NCBI GenBank assembly: GCA_002432195.1
Contig: DJGG01000139.1
Location: forward strand, 726 to 5,917
DNA: 5,192 nucleotides
Direction of reading: 5' to 3'
DNA from: Desulfobacteraceae bacterium UBA5852
Lineage (GTDB): Bacteria > Desulfobacterota > Desulfobacteria > Desulfobacterales > UBA5852
The notes beneath the pieces are model-generated. The model was not told the origin of the DNA. It searched no databases and saw only the letters and a program-made list of their open reading frames with translations. The position numbers were made by a program, and so were the translations under genes. Positions 5,101 to 5,192 of this stretch are shown here, piece after piece (the first letter of the stretch is position 1; every line of letters starts with the position of its first letter).

Positions 5101-5126
5101 CGGCCAGGCTCCCGGCTGCCTGGCCG
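5101..5126 (+). terminator. Candidate hairpin terminator after the small basic protein gene
   Basis: CGGCCAGGC (5101-5109) and GCCTGGCCG (5118-5126) form a perfect 9-base-pair stem with an 8-base loop. It begins 64 bases after the stop codon. There is no T-run after it, so it may terminate weakly, or only stabilise the transcript end. Confidence 0.4.
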
Positions 5127-5158
5127 TGAGTTCCCGCGCTTGACCCCACACCATGTCG

Positions 5159-5186
5159 CCGGCCGCTTCCCGCGAGGCGCGGCCGG
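5159..5186. repeat. Second GC-rich inverted repeat near the window end
   Basis: CCGGCCGC (5159-5166) and GCGGCCGG (5179-5186) are perfect 8-base arms with a 12-base loop. Placed 33 bases after the first hairpin, it may be a second terminator for either strand. No T-run is present. Confidence 0.3.
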
Positions 5187-5192
5187 GGATGA

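Larger units (their letters stand above)
5038..5192. other. Non-coding end of the window with two hairpins
   Basis: No convincing gene is seen in these 155 bases. An ATG at 5153 opens a frame that runs off the window, but it has no ribosome site and overlaps a hairpin. The stretch holds two separate inverted repeats, at 5101-5126 and 5159-5186. Confidence 0.4.

Noticed and set aside
5153..5192. Possible start of a gene running off the right edge
   Set aside because: There is no ribosome site before the ATG and it overlaps a perfect inverted repeat. Forty bases are too few to judge.

Overview
This is a strongly GC-rich bacterial window of ordinary chromosomal character. It carries five genes I consider real, in three transcription blocks. 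A PEP-CTERM/exosortase-type surface protein, a paired TPM-domain operon and a cytosolic PAS/HisKA protein all point to a Gram-negative bacterium. The C-terminal style of the HisKA protein reminds me of Desulfobacterota/Desulfuromonadia-type deltaproteobacteria, but a GC-rich gammaproteobacterium is not excluded. I see no tRNA, rRNA, CRISPR array, insertion sequence or phage gene.

Layout. Positions 1-79 hold only the downstream flank of the first gene, with a GC hairpin. Positions 80-715 (minus) encode a secreted PEP-CTERM protein. Positions 716-1260 are a 545-base divergent intergenic region with a sigma-54-like promoter and an upstream cluster of TGGGTAA-type repeats facing the PEP-CTERM gene, and a sigma-70-like promoter facing the other way. 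Positions 1261-2873 (plus) form a two-gene operon joined by an ATGA overlap: a short two-helix TPM membrane protein, then a YgcG-type TPM protein with a glycine-rich tail. Only 25 bases later comes the convergent end of a minus-strand operon. That operon reads from about 4520 down to 2899: a structured leader of about 110 bases, a small EF-hand lipoprotein (4116-4409), and a soluble PAS-PAS-HisKA protein without an ATPase domain (2899-4107). A divergent region (4410-4707) separates it from a small basic Lys/Ala/Pro-rich protein (4708-5037, plus). The last 155 bases hold two strong hairpins and no convincing gene.

How the genes relate. The PEP-CTERM protein would be exported and handled by an exosortase encoded elsewhere. 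The TPM pair is probably an envelope module, here without the LemA gene that often accompanies it. The EF-hand lipoprotein and the HisKA protein are very likely co-expressed and translationally coupled, so they may serve one process, but the sequence shows no direct link. The most interesting points are the sigma-54/upstream-activator architecture before the PEP-CTERM gene, the ATPase-less HisKA protein coupled to a lipoprotein, and that operon's structured leader.
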